A DNA stretch of 7,596 nt from a bacterium (GTDB lineage: Bacteria > SZUA-79 > Acidulodesulfobacterales > Acidulodesulfobacteraceae): positions 1-7,596 of the forward strand of contig JAJYYS010000076.1 in NCBI GenBank assembly GCA_021800745.1, read 5' to 3'. The stretch's first letter is position 1. Each line of letters begins with the position of its first letter. Below are positions 1-7,049 of this stretch, piece by piece. The notes below the pieces were generated by a model. The model had not been told where the DNA came from. It saw only the letters and a program-made list of their open reading frames with translations, and did no database searches. The translations under genes and the position numbers were made by a program.

Positions 1-1070
1 GATAAAACGTCTATAAGTAAATCCGTTTTATTATTTAAATCGTCGGACGGTTTTAACGATTTTATAAATTCGGTTATAAATTTCGGCCTTGCTATTTTTT
101 TTATTATTTCTTTTATATAGCCGTATTCAGTTTCGTCCAAATTTTCGTTTTTTTGGTAATATTCAAAAATAAATTTGAATATTTTTCTCGATTTTTTATG
201 GTTCAACAAAGAAAAATAACATAAAATAGCGTCTATAGCGTCTTTTTCTTCATAATCGTTTAAGGAGAATACGCTTATTTTTAAATTCATTTTGGACAGC
301 TTGAGATACATTCTTTCCTTGCTTATGTTTATTCCGCTCTTATCGCATTCGCTTATAAAACATATTTTATAAAGACTTTTGAGTATATATATTTTGTCTA
401 ATTTATATTTTACGTTTTTATTCAGAAGTTCCAGTAAAAAGTCCGTTATCTCGTCTCCGCCTATTTTGGAAAGAGATTCGGTAATTATATTTTTAACGAC
501 TCTGTCGTCCGTACTCGATAATATTTCTTTCAGTTTCGGAAAAGCTTTTTTTAGTTTCAATTCCCCTATTGAAAAAAGCGCCGCGGATAACGCAAAAAAA
601 TTACCCTTTAGCGCCTTGAACAAAATATTTCCCAAATCTATCTTTAATATTCCGCTCGATTCGATGGCATTCGCCATCGTAATCTCGTCTTTGCTGTTTG
701 CAAGAGCTTTTAAAGCTTTTTTCGGAAAATCCGGCGGGGTAAAACGTCCGTATCTCATCAGTTCCGCGGTTATTCTGTCGTACTTTCCGCTGTTTTTGCC
801 GGCGTAATCCGCTAAAAAATTACCGTTCCGCATAGCCAGCTGTTTCAAAACATCGAAAGAATTTGAACGGAGTCTTATGCTGAAAGACGGGGATGCGGCG
901 GAATCCATAAGTTTTTTGATAAGTTCTTTTTCCCCGCGGACGATATTTGCCAAGGCGTTTTGGACGGATTCGACGATGCCGGGACTGTCGGAATCCAGCA
1001 TTTTTATTAACTTTTTTATATCTTCCGCAGTTCCGGATTTCGCAAGCTTTTTTATTTCTTCTTTATTCAT
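1..1070 (-). CDS. HEAT-repeat protein downstream of fliA, 3' end outside window
   Basis: An open frame reads from an ATG at 1070-1068 to the window edge without a stop: 356 codons plus two bases, so the C-terminus is missing. The product is Lys/Leu/Ile-rich and looks entirely alpha-helical, with no signal peptide or membrane segment. HEAT-type units (helix-turn-helix, Leu/Ile spacing, Asp turn then Val, small-residue-Leu-x-x-Ile-Gly endings) are clearest at about residues 156-217, for example ALFSIGE followed by FPKLKEILSSTDDRVVKN and SLSKIGGDE. Weaker units cover about 16-80 and 114-150. Residues 220-356 are helical but not clearly HEAT. The start overlaps the fliA stop by 8 bases (ATGAATAA), implying co-transcription and probably translational coupling. 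HEAT folds are usually protein-binding scaffolds. No catalytic motif is visible, so the function is unknown; a regulatory or assembly role in motility is inferred only from position. Forward-strand open frames across this region are its shadows. Confidence 0.85.
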   Translation of the reverse strand, partial: MNKEEIKKLAKSGTAEDIKKLIKMLDSDSPGIVESVQNALANIVRGEKELIKKLMDSAASPSFSIRLRSNSFDVLKQLAMRNGNFLADYAGKNSGKYDRITAELMRYGRFTPPDFPKKALKALANSKDEITMANAIESSGILKIDLGNILFKALKGNFFALSAALFSIGELKLKKAFPKLKEILSSTDDRVVKNIITESLSKIGGDEITDFLLELLNKNVKYKLDKIYILKSLYKICFISECDKSGINISKERMYLKLSKMNLKISVFSLNDYEEKDAIDAILCYFSLLNHKKSRKIFKFIFEYYQKNENLDETEYGYIKEIIKKIARPKFITEFIKSLKPSDDLNNKTDLLIDVL

Positions 1071-1773
1071 AAGATTTCAATTTAGCCCTCAGTTTTATAA
1101 TTGATTTAGAATGAATCTGGCAGATTCTCGATTCGGTTAAATTTAATATATTTCCTATCTCTCTTAAAGTAAGTTCATCATAATAATACATCATTAAAAC
1201 GTTCTTTTCAATATCTTCGAGCATATCTATATATTTTTTTAATATATTTTTTTTCTCGTCCATCAAAAGACCGTCTATTATCGAAGTATCCTTGCTTTCG
1301 ATAGCATCCAAGGATTCCGGTCTGGTCTTGTCTAAAGATATGAAATCTTTATCGTTTAAAAAAGAGGCTCCTCTTATCTTATAAAACATGTCGTTAAGTT
1401 CGCTTATTCCTATATCTAATTCGCCTGCAACTTCTTCGTCCGAAGGCATTCTCCCTAATTTCTGCTCTAATTTTGAATAGACTTTTTCTATTCTTCCGGA
1501 TAATTCTCTGACGTTTCTGGGCATATAATCAAGTTTCCGCACGTTGTCGAGTATAGTTCCTTTTATGCGCGTTATCGCATAAAATTTAAAATTTTCGTTT
1601 TTTGACGGGTCGAACTTTATTGCCGCATCTATCAGCCCGAATATGCCGAACTCGATAATATCGTCTTTATTTATTATGCCGTTAAATTTTACCGACATAA
1701 AATTAGCTACCTTATTGACGAGGTTAAAGTTTTCTTCTATTAATTTTTTAGATTTATCGTCTAATTTTTGCAT
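1063..1773 (-). CDS. fliA: RNA polymerase sigma-28 factor FliA (flagellar sigma factor)
   Basis: A 236-residue sigma-70-family protein of the length usual for FliA/SigD. Region 2 is at about residues 17-90: the core-binding and -10 recognition segment contains GLIDA (46-50), RIKGTILDNVR (69-79) and the flagellar-type LDYMPRNVRE (81-90; commonly DW.PR..R). Region 3 is about 92-150, with LGRMPSDEEVAGELDI typical of the family. Region 4 is about 175-232, with the helix-turn-helix LTLREIGNILNLTESRICQIHSKS that contacts the -35 element. FliA directs late flagellar and chemotaxis genes and is normally restrained by FlgM, which is not in this window. The ATG at 1773 is the first possible start because an in-frame TGA lies at 1782-1780. 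No Shine-Dalgarno sequence precedes it, so translation may depend on ribosomes finishing flhG 13 bases upstream. The 3' end overlaps the HEAT-protein gene by 8 bases. Confidence 0.95.
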   Translation of the reverse strand: MQKLDDKSKKLIEENFNLVNKVANFMSVKFNGIINKDDIIEFGIFGLIDAAIKFDPSKNENFKFYAITRIKGTILDNVRKLDYMPRNVRELSGRIEKVYSKLEQKLGRMPSDEEVAGELDIGISELNDMFYKIRGASFLNDKDFISLDKTRPESLDAIESKDTSIIDGLLMDEKKNILKKYIDMLEDIEKNVLMMYYYDELTLREIGNILNLTESRICQIHSKSIIKLRAKLKSYE

Positions 1774-1786
1774 ATTATATCAAAAG

Positions 1787-2635
1787 TTAAAACGACATAA
1801 GCAGTCTGTTAAGAAAAAACTGAATATTGCCGTTGGACGTTTTATTATCTTTTTGCGACAGTATATTATAAGCTAATTTTTTAAAACAAAGCGAAACTTT
1901 AGAATCAGGAAAAATACTTGACACCGGTCTTTGCATTATAACGGAGCGGGAAACGTTGTCGTCGTTCAGAATATGTCCTAGATAATTTAAATTGACTTTA
2001 AGGAATTTATCGGAAACAAGGCTTAAATGCTTATATACTTCTTTTGCTTCTCTTTCGCTCCTGACGTTATTTACGATAATAGAAAAATATTTTTCGCTGT
2101 ATTTAGTGCTTAAAACTTTTATGAGAGCGTAGGCGTCGGTAATGGAAGTAGGCTCCGGAGTAACGATGACGTATATTTCGCTGGCGGCAAGATTGAAATA
2201 CAAAACATTGGACGATATCCCCGCTCCAGTGTCTATCAGAAGCACGTCTATCGGTCTTCCGCTGACGTCTAAATCGCCGGCAAATTCATCGAATCTCGAC
2301 ATAAGCGTAATCTTTTGAGATTCCGAAAGATTAGACAGCTCCGATATGCCGGAAGAAGCCGGAAGAACCATTATACCGTTGGAATCGGTCATTATAATAT
2401 CCCTGAGCTGTTTATCCCCGTAAATAACCTGCGATATATTGTGTTTGGGTATCATCCCCATTATTACCGAGACATTCCCGAGGCTTAAATCGGCATCCAT
2501 TATTATTACCCTTTTTCCCATAGAAGCAAAACAATATGCAAGGTTGCAGACTATATTGGTCTTGCCCACTCCGCCCTTGCCGCTTGTAACGGAAATAATT
2601 TTTGTATAAGAATTTTCGTTTCTCTGTCTTTTCAT
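1787..2635 (-). CDS. flhG: MinD-like ATPase FlhG (FleN/YlxH), flagellar number regulator
   Basis: A 282-residue P-loop ATPase of the MinD/ParA family. The deviant Walker A is SGKGGVGKT at residues 18-26, with signature Lys20 and Lys25. The MDADLSLGNV segment (46-55) and Walker B LLIDTGAG (132-139) are intact, and the FlhG hallmark TPEPTSITDAYALIK is at 159-173. The C-terminus, FFLNRLLMSF (273-282), resembles the amphipathic membrane-targeting helix of MinD/FlhG. FlhG normally limits flagellar number, binds C-ring components and stimulates the FlhF GTPase through an N-terminal DQAxxLR-type helix. Here only about 11 residues (MKRQRNENSYT) precede the first strand, and that motif is absent. An in-frame stop upstream, within the flhF 3' end, leaves no earlier ATG, GTG or TTG start, so the short N-terminus appears genuine. 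The start has a Shine-Dalgarno-like TTAAGGGG 9 to 10 bases upstream. It sits between its partner flhF and fliA. Confidence 0.94.
   Translation of the reverse strand: MKRQRNENSYTKIISVTSGKGGVGKTNIVCNLAYCFASMGKRVIIMDADLSLGNVSVIMGMIPKHNISQVIYGDKQLRDIIMTDSNGIMVLPASSGISELSNLSESQKITLMSRFDEFAGDLDVSGRPIDVLLIDTGAGISSNVLYFNLAASEIYVIVTPEPTSITDAYALIKVLSTKYSEKYFSIIVNNVRSEREAKEVYKHLSLVSDKFLKVNLNYLGHILNDDNVSRSVIMQRPVSSIFPDSKVSLCFKKLAYNILSQKDNKTSNGNIQFFLNRLLMSF
2007..2033 (-). promoter_or_regulatory. Candidate sigma-28 (FliA-type) promoter inside flhG, directed at fliA
   Basis: Reading the minus strand, TAAG (2033-2030) is followed by exactly 15 bases and then TCCGATAA (2014-2007). The enterobacterial sigma-28 consensus is TAAA, 15 bases, GCCGATAA, so 10 of the 12 specified positions match with correct spacing. 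The element lies in flhG codons 201-210. It would start transcription near position 2000, giving a leader of a little over 200 bases before fliA. Such a promoter would make fliA, and the HEAT gene behind it, self-amplifying. The pattern may be chance in AT-rich coding DNA, so the call is tentative. Confidence 0.3.
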
Positions 2636-2642
2636 TTTAAAA

Positions 2643-2673
2643 TGCCCCTTAAAATTGTTATTGCCCCTTAAAA
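2643..2673 (-). repeat. Direct repeat carrying two Shine-Dalgarno-like sites at the flhF-flhG junction
   Basis: The 12-base sequence TTTTAAGGGGCA occurs twice on the minus strand, at 2673-2662 and 2654-2643, with a 19-base period. The first copy includes the flhF stop codon. The second places TAAGGGG in ribosome-site position ahead of the flhG ATG at 2635. That ATG also lies in a small perfect palindrome, CATTTTAAAATG (2633-2644). This is the best ribosome site in the window, and it coincides with the only junction wider than 13 bases. It probably reflects a small tandem duplication; whether both copies function is unknown. Confidence 0.6.
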
Positions 2674-3858
2674 CTCTATCGGTTTAGGAAAAAATAACGA
2701 ATAAATATTTTCCGCCGTCGCCTCTTCGATATCTTCCGGAACGTTTTCTCCGGAGGCAATAAAATCTATTGCCGAGTCCTGAAAGAGAAGCAGTCCCGCA
2801 AGATTTCCTATACCCCGCGATTCATCCGTTTTTGAAATAATAACCCCGTTTATTCCTATCTTATTCCTGAAAGATTCGTAAGCCCTGACGGCGTCTAAGT
2901 GCTTAAGATGCGCGGGGAGCAAAAGTTCGGTATTGATTCCGCCTTTTAATTTATCGAAAAATTTTGCGAGAGCGTTCAACTGGAACAGATTGTTGTGGTT
3001 AACGGCAAACGTATCGATTATTATAACGTCGGATGGGGAATTGGAAATAAAAGAATTTAATCCCTGCGGATCTTTCAATGCGGAAAAATCTATCTTTAGT
3101 TTTTCGGCATATTTTTTTAAAGTTTCATATCCGCCGATTTTCAACGAATCTATAGAGCAGACCGAAACATGCTGATTTTTTTCGAATATAAACTTGGAAC
3201 AGAGTTTGGCGGCGGTTACGGTTTTTCCCGAGCCGCTGTTTCCGATAACCGCAATAACGGTTTTTCCGTCAAACAGGCGGTTCAACTTTTTTCTTTCGAC
3301 TTTTTTTTCTATTATTTTTTTAAAAAATTTTTTAAAATATTCTACTTTTTCTTCCTTTTTGAAATTCGTTAATTTTATATCTTTAAAAAATATCTCGATT
3401 AACTTAACGGATATATTTCTTTCGAAAGAAATATTGTCTAAATATACAAGCAGGTCGTTTTCTACCGCTCCTTTATGCGTTCTTTCGTCTTTTAGCAGAT
3501 TTAAATCAAACTTGATTTCATTCATAAACGCCTTAAGTTCTTCGAACTTTGAATTTAAGACGTAAATAACTTTGTCTTCCACTATGCTGTCGAAGTTGTC
3601 TTTCAAAAATTTCACGTCGTCATATAAAGGGGCAAGTATATCCCGGTTAAAGCCGCGGCTCTCCTTAGGCGGAATAATATCCTCTTCTTTATAATCTATC
3701 GCCGCGACTACTTCGAGAAAAGGTTTTCCGAAAAAACCTAAATCGTTGGAACCGTTGACCTGCCTCGTGGAAATTATGACCGCTTCATCTCCGAGGTCTT
3801 TTTTAATAAGCTCTATCGCGTCTTTTATGTCTAAAACTTCGTATCTTTTAATCTGCAT
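2668..3858 (-). CDS. flhF: SRP-type GTPase FlhF, flagellar placement
   Basis: A 396-residue FlhF. The N-terminal part (1-60: MQIKRYEVLDIKDAIELIK, then DLGFFGKPFLEVVAA) matches the FlhF B-domain start, followed by a charged, helical middle (about 80-195). The NG GTPase domain starts near 196: P-loop GNSGSGKT (206-213), motif II IDSLKIGG (236-243), motif III IDTFAVN (281-287), motif IV SKTDES (342-347) and closing GENVPEDIEEA (370-380). FlhF is a membrane-associated homologue of Ffh and FtsY that marks the site of flagellar assembly, often the pole, and works with FlhG. Motifs II and III differ from the family's usual DTYRIGA and DTAGR, which may lower GTP hydrolysis; the P-loop and motif IV are intact, so nucleotide binding is likely kept. 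It starts 3 bases after the flhA stop, with no strong ribosome site. A Lys-rich stretch (about 171-191) is encoded by long A/T runs. Confidence 0.94.
   Translation of the reverse strand: MQIKRYEVLDIKDAIELIKKDLGDEAVIISTRQVNGSNDLGFFGKPFLEVVAAIDYKEEDIIPPKESRGFNRDILAPLYDDVKFLKDNFDSIVEDKVIYVLNSKFEELKAFMNEIKFDLNLLKDERTHKGAVENDLLVYLDNISFERNISVKLIEIFFKDIKLTNFKKEEKVEYFKKFFKKIIEKKVERKKLNRLFDGKTVIAVIGNSGSGKTVTAAKLCSKFIFEKNQHVSVCSIDSLKIGGYETLKKYAEKLKIDFSALKDPQGLNSFISNSPSDVIIIDTFAVNHNNLFQLNALAKFFDKLKGGINTELLLPAHLKHLDAVRAYESFRNKIGINGVIISKTDESRGIGNLAGLLLFQDSAIDFIASGENVPEDIEEATAENIYSLFFPKPIEF
3318..3337. repeat. 20-base perfect A/T palindrome within flhF
   Basis: The run T4-A6-T6-A4 is a perfect 20-base palindrome, flanked by further T residues to make a T7 run at 3315-3321. 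It encodes part of the Lys/Phe-rich segment of FlhF just before the GTPase domain. The frame is intact. Such homopolymer runs are prone to polymerase slippage, but I see no sign of a programmed frameshift. Confidence 0.5.
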
Positions 3859-3861
3859 ATA

Positions 3862-5958
3862 TTATATTTCTATAGTTCCTACCGGTTTTATTTTTACGTT
3901 AGGGGACAATTCGCTCGTAGATACGACGGAAATCCCCGGAATTATTTCGCTTAAAATATTCTTTAAAAAAAGTCTTATACGCGGAGAAGTCAGCACTATG
4001 GGCGACAAGCCGGCATCCGCAGATTTTTTAACGCCGTCCCTGACCGCAGAAATTATTTTATTGTAATAAGACGGGTCAAGTCCGGAATATCCGGCTCCCT
4101 GTTCTTTAGTCTTATTATATTCGTTAAATACGACGGTTTCGAAATTTTTACCGAGCGTAAGAGGCCTGACCGTATTGTCCTGCGCTATTAAAGTTTTTGT
4201 AATCGTTCTTTTCAAAGCGCTTCTCACATATTCCGTTAAAATTGCCGGGTCTTTAGTGTTTGGCGCGTAATTATGCAAGGCTTCCACTATGGTAAGCATA
4301 TCCTTAACGGGAACTCCTTCGGAAAGCAAATTTTCTAGAATATTCTGGACGGAGCTAAGTGAAATAACTCCCGGAATAAGGTCTTCGACAATCTTGGGAT
4401 ATTTCGCGGAAAGTATATCTAAAAGTTTCTGAACATCCTGCCTCGTAAGAAGTTCCGCCGCATTATTTTTTATTATTTCGACTATGTGGGTCGCTATAAC
4501 GGCTGGTATTTCCACGACCGTCCATCCGGCGGACTGCGCTTTCTGTTTTAATCCTTCGTCTATCCAGAGCGCCGGCAGATTGAAAGCCGGCTCCTTAGTA
4601 ACTATGCCGGGGATATTTTCGGTTACGTTCCCGGGATTCATAGCGAGAAGCTTATTAGGCATCGTTTCGTATCTGGCCGTTTCGATGCCTTTAATTAAAA
4701 AAACATACTCGTTGGGTTTTAAATTAAGATTATCTTTTATATGCAAAGGAGGAACGATAATCCCCATGTCCGCCGCCAGCTGTTTTCTTATCCCTTTTAT
4801 TCTTTCCAAGAGCTCTCCGCTTCTTGCGGCATCCACGAAAGATATAAGATTATATCCAACTTCGAGTTCCAAAATATCTATCTGCATAGCGTTTTCGATA
4901 ATCTGCGATTCTGGTATTTCTTTTTTTTCCGTAGCGGCTTTTTTTGCCGACTCCGTTTTTTTCTTATTTGTTTCCATAGAAATAAGATAAGCTATCAGGC
5001 TCGCCGTCGCGGCGAAAAGAATAAAAGGCCAGTGCGGAAGTCCCGGAATAATACCGAAAAAAAAGAGTATGCCGGAAGCGGTATATAGAGCTCTGGGGTT
5101 GGAAAGAAACTGATACGAAAAATCCTTGGAAAGGTCGCTCTCGCGGGTAGCTCTCGTCATTATAATACCTGCCGCCGTAGAAACTACAAGGGCGGGAATT
5201 TGCGCTACAAGCCCGCTTCCTACGGTAAGAAGGGTATAATCGGAAGCGGCTTCAAAAATCGATAAATGATGCTGGAATATTCCTATTAAAAGTCCGCCTA
5301 TGATATTCACGATAATAATTATTATAGTCGCTACGACGTCCCCTCTTACGAACTTGCTTGCGCCGTCCATAGACCCGTAAAAATCTACTTCTTTAGTCAA
5401 ATCTAATCTTTTCTTTCTTGCCTCGGCGTCGGTTATAAAACCCGAATTAAGTTCGGCGTCTATGGACATCTGCTTTCCGGGCAGGGCGTCTAAAGTAAAT
5501 CTTGCCGATACCTCGGCTACTCTTGTAGCACCCTTGGTAATAACCAGAAAGTTTATGACGATAAAAATTATAAAGATAACTATTCCTACGGCAAAATTGC
5601 CTCCGACGACGAATTGTCCGAAAGATTGTATGACGATTCCCGCGGCATCAGCCCCTTTATATCCATACAGCAGTATAAGCCTCGTGGCGGCGATTTCCAA
5701 AGACAGCCTGAACAGCGTCGCTACTAAAAGGATAGTGGGAAATATAGAAAATTCCAGCGGTCTTAATACATAAATAGAAATTAATAAAATTATTATGCCG
5801 AAAGCGATGGAAAAAGTCAGAAATATATCCAGCATCCATGTAGTTATCGGAATAACCATAAGACCGATAACCATCATAAAAAGAAGGGCAAGCAGTACGT
5901 CGGAATTTTTAAAAAATATGTTTCGGGAAATAGCGCCCGTTTCTACTTTATCCGCCAT
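3862..5958 (-). CDS. flhA: Flagellar export gate protein FlhA
   Basis: A 698-residue protein, full length for the family. The N-terminal half holds about eight membrane helices between residues 20 and 330. The conserved cytoplasmic FHIPEP segment lies between them, with RVAEVSARFTLDALPGKQMS at 146-165 followed by IDAELNSG, and the invariant SMDGASKFVRGD at 196-207. A charged linker (about 330-355, Lys/Glu/Ala-rich) joins the C-terminal cytosolic domain, which forms the nonameric ring that docks substrates and chaperones. Recognisable parts there are IVPPLHIKDNLNLKPNEY (401-418), IPGIVTKEPAFNLPALWI (449-466), ATHIVEII (489-496), ELLTRQDVQ (502-510) and LTEYVRSALKR (574-584). FlhA couples proton flow to export. 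The start ATG overlaps the flhB stop as TAATG, and GGAG lies 12 bases upstream inside flhB. EPAFNLPA and VGYNLISFVD have Asn where Gly is usual, a mild oddity. It ends 3 bases before flhF. Confidence 0.98.
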   Translation of the reverse strand: MADKVETGAISRNIFFKNSDVLLALLFMMVIGLMVIPITTWMLDIFLTFSIAFGIIILLISIYVLRPLEFSIFPTILLVATLFRLSLEIAATRLILLYGYKGADAAGIVIQSFGQFVVGGNFAVGIVIFIIFIVINFLVITKGATRVAEVSARFTLDALPGKQMSIDAELNSGFITDAEARKKRLDLTKEVDFYGSMDGASKFVRGDVVATIIIIIVNIIGGLLIGIFQHHLSIFEAASDYTLLTVGSGLVAQIPALVVSTAAGIIMTRATRESDLSKDFSYQFLSNPRALYTASGILFFFGIIPGLPHWPFILFAATASLIAYLISMETNKKKTESAKKAATEKKEIPESQIIENAMQIDILELEVGYNLISFVDAARSGELLERIKGIRKQLAADMGIIVPPLHIKDNLNLKPNEYVFLIKGIETARYETMPNKLLAMNPGNVTENIPGIVTKEPAFNLPALWIDEGLKQKAQSAGWTVVEIPAVIATHIVEIIKNNAAELLTRQDVQKLLDILSAKYPKIVEDLIPGVISLSSVQNILENLLSEGVPVKDMLTIVEALHNYAPNTKDPAILTEYVRSALKRTITKTLIAQDNTVRPLTLGKNFETVVFNEYNKTKEQGAGYSGLDPSYYNKIISAVRDGVKKSADAGLSPIVLTSPRIRLFLKNILSEIIPGISVVSTSELSPNVKIKPVGTIEI

Positions 5959-7043
5959 TATTTAATGAAACTCCATATTTGTTTAAACTTTTCGTTAGTC
6001 GTATATAAATGGGCAAGTATTTCCGCAACGGCTTTATAGAGAGATGCGGGAATAGCCTGCCCGGGTTCGCATGTTTCGTAAAGAGTCCTTGCGACGTATT
6101 TGTTTTCTACCGTCGGAATATCGTTTTCTTTTGCTATTTTTTTTATAAGGAGAGCCAGATTGTCGGCTCCCTTGGCAAGCACTACCGGAGCGTTGTATTT
6201 TTTATTGTCGTATTTGAGGGCTACCGCAAAATGCGTGGGGTTTGTAATAACCACATGCGCATTTTTGACCTCTTTCAAAATTCTCCTTCTGGCTATTTCC
6301 CTCTGCATTTTTCTGATTTTTCCTTTTACCTGTTGGTCTCCTTCAAACTGTTTGGCTTCGTCTTTGACTTCCTGTTTGGTCATCATGAGACCTTTGTTGT
6401 ATTGATACCTTTGTATAAACAAATCGGCAATCGCCAGAACTATCATAGCCATAAGAATATTAAAAAAAAGCTTATAAATAAGCTCAACCGTAAAAAAAAT
6501 GTCGAACGACGGGGTCATATACTGTAAAACCAATATCTTTTTTAAATAAGGCGCGCAGGTAAAATAAGCTATGGCGGCTAAAACGAAAAATTTAAAAACA
6601 GATTTTACTAATTCGTTCACCGATTGAAGCGAAAAAAATCTTTTAAAGCCCGATATGGGGTTTATACGCGTAATATTAGGAATTAAAGGCTGAAAAGTGA
6701 GAAGAAAACCCACCTGCGCTATATTTGAAACCAATGATGCAAAAAATACTATAAGGACGAATGGAAGAACGGCATAAACAACGGTATAGATAAGATTGTC
6801 CATAATTTTGATGCAGGCGGTATAATTTAAATTTAAACGGGAAAAATTAGACAAAAAATAAACCAATTGGTTGGATAAGATTCCGCCTATATGCGAAATA
6901 TTAAAATAAAGGTAAATTATAACGACGACAAATACAAAGGCGGTGGTAACCTCCCTTGATTTCATTACCTGCCCGTTTTCTCTCGCATCCTGAATTCTTT
7001 TAGGGCTTGCGGGTTCAGTTTTATCGAACCTGTCTTCTGCCAT
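5958..7043 (-). CDS. flhB: Flagellar export apparatus protein FlhB (substrate-specificity switch)
   Basis: A 361-residue FlhB, the normal length. The N-terminus DKTEPASPKRIQDARENGQV (7-26) is the family signature. Four hydrophobic segments follow (about 33-48, 84-115, 145-165 and 187-212). The cytoplasmic part begins with MTKQEVKDEAKQFEGD (221-236). The autocleavage motif NPTH is at 268-271 within VVITNPTHFAVALKYD, with scission expected between Asn268 and Pro269; the cleaved protein switches export from rod/hook to filament substrates. The C-terminal signature is present as IPTVENKYVARTLYE (309-323) and IPASLYKAVAEIL. Two positions differ from what is common: EGDQQVK rather than EGDP, and ENKYVAR rather than EN.PLAR. 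FlhB surrounds the FliPQR gate and contacts FlhA, whose genes flank it. The gene starts 6 bases after the fliR stop with no clear Shine-Dalgarno, and its stop shares one base with the flhA start. Confidence 0.98.
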   Translation of the reverse strand: MAEDRFDKTEPASPKRIQDARENGQVMKSREVTTAFVFVVVIIYLYFNISHIGGILSNQLVYFLSNFSRLNLNYTACIKIMDNLIYTVVYAVLPFVLIVFFASLVSNIAQVGFLLTFQPLIPNITRINPISGFKRFFSLQSVNELVKSVFKFFVLAAIAYFTCAPYLKKILVLQYMTPSFDIFFTVELIYKLFFNILMAMIVLAIADLFIQRYQYNKGLMMTKQEVKDEAKQFEGDQQVKGKIRKMQREIARRRILKEVKNAHVVITNPTHFAVALKYDNKKYNAPVVLAKGADNLALLIKKIAKENDIPTVENKYVARTLYETCEPGQAIPASLYKAVAEILAHLYTTNEKFKQIWSFIK

Positions 7044-7049
7044 AATATT

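Noticed and set aside
379..1104. Forward-strand open frames of 142 and 75 residues
   Set aside because: They are antisense to the HEAT-repeat gene, whose frame is open across the whole region with recognisable repeats; the forward products are low-complexity Ser/Phe/Ile-rich and match nothing.
3301..3340. Poly-T and poly-A runs that might be a terminator or frameshift site
   Set aside because: They sit inside flhF, the frame is continuous, and the palindrome has no GC-rich stem.
4484..5773. Forward-strand open frames opposite flhA
   Set aside because: FlhA is full length and intact on the other strand; these are antisense shadows without ribosome sites or motifs.
5657..5839. Short minus-strand frame of 60 residues inside flhA
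   Set aside because: It is out of frame with the well-supported flhA gene and shows no motif.
5843..5871. Inverted repeat GTTATCGG / CCGATAAC with a 13-base loop in flhA, also containing CCGATAA on both strands
   Set aside because: It lies in codons 30-39 of flhA in a membrane helix, has no terminator-like T run, and no -35-like TAAA is found at the spacing needed for sigma-28 promoters.
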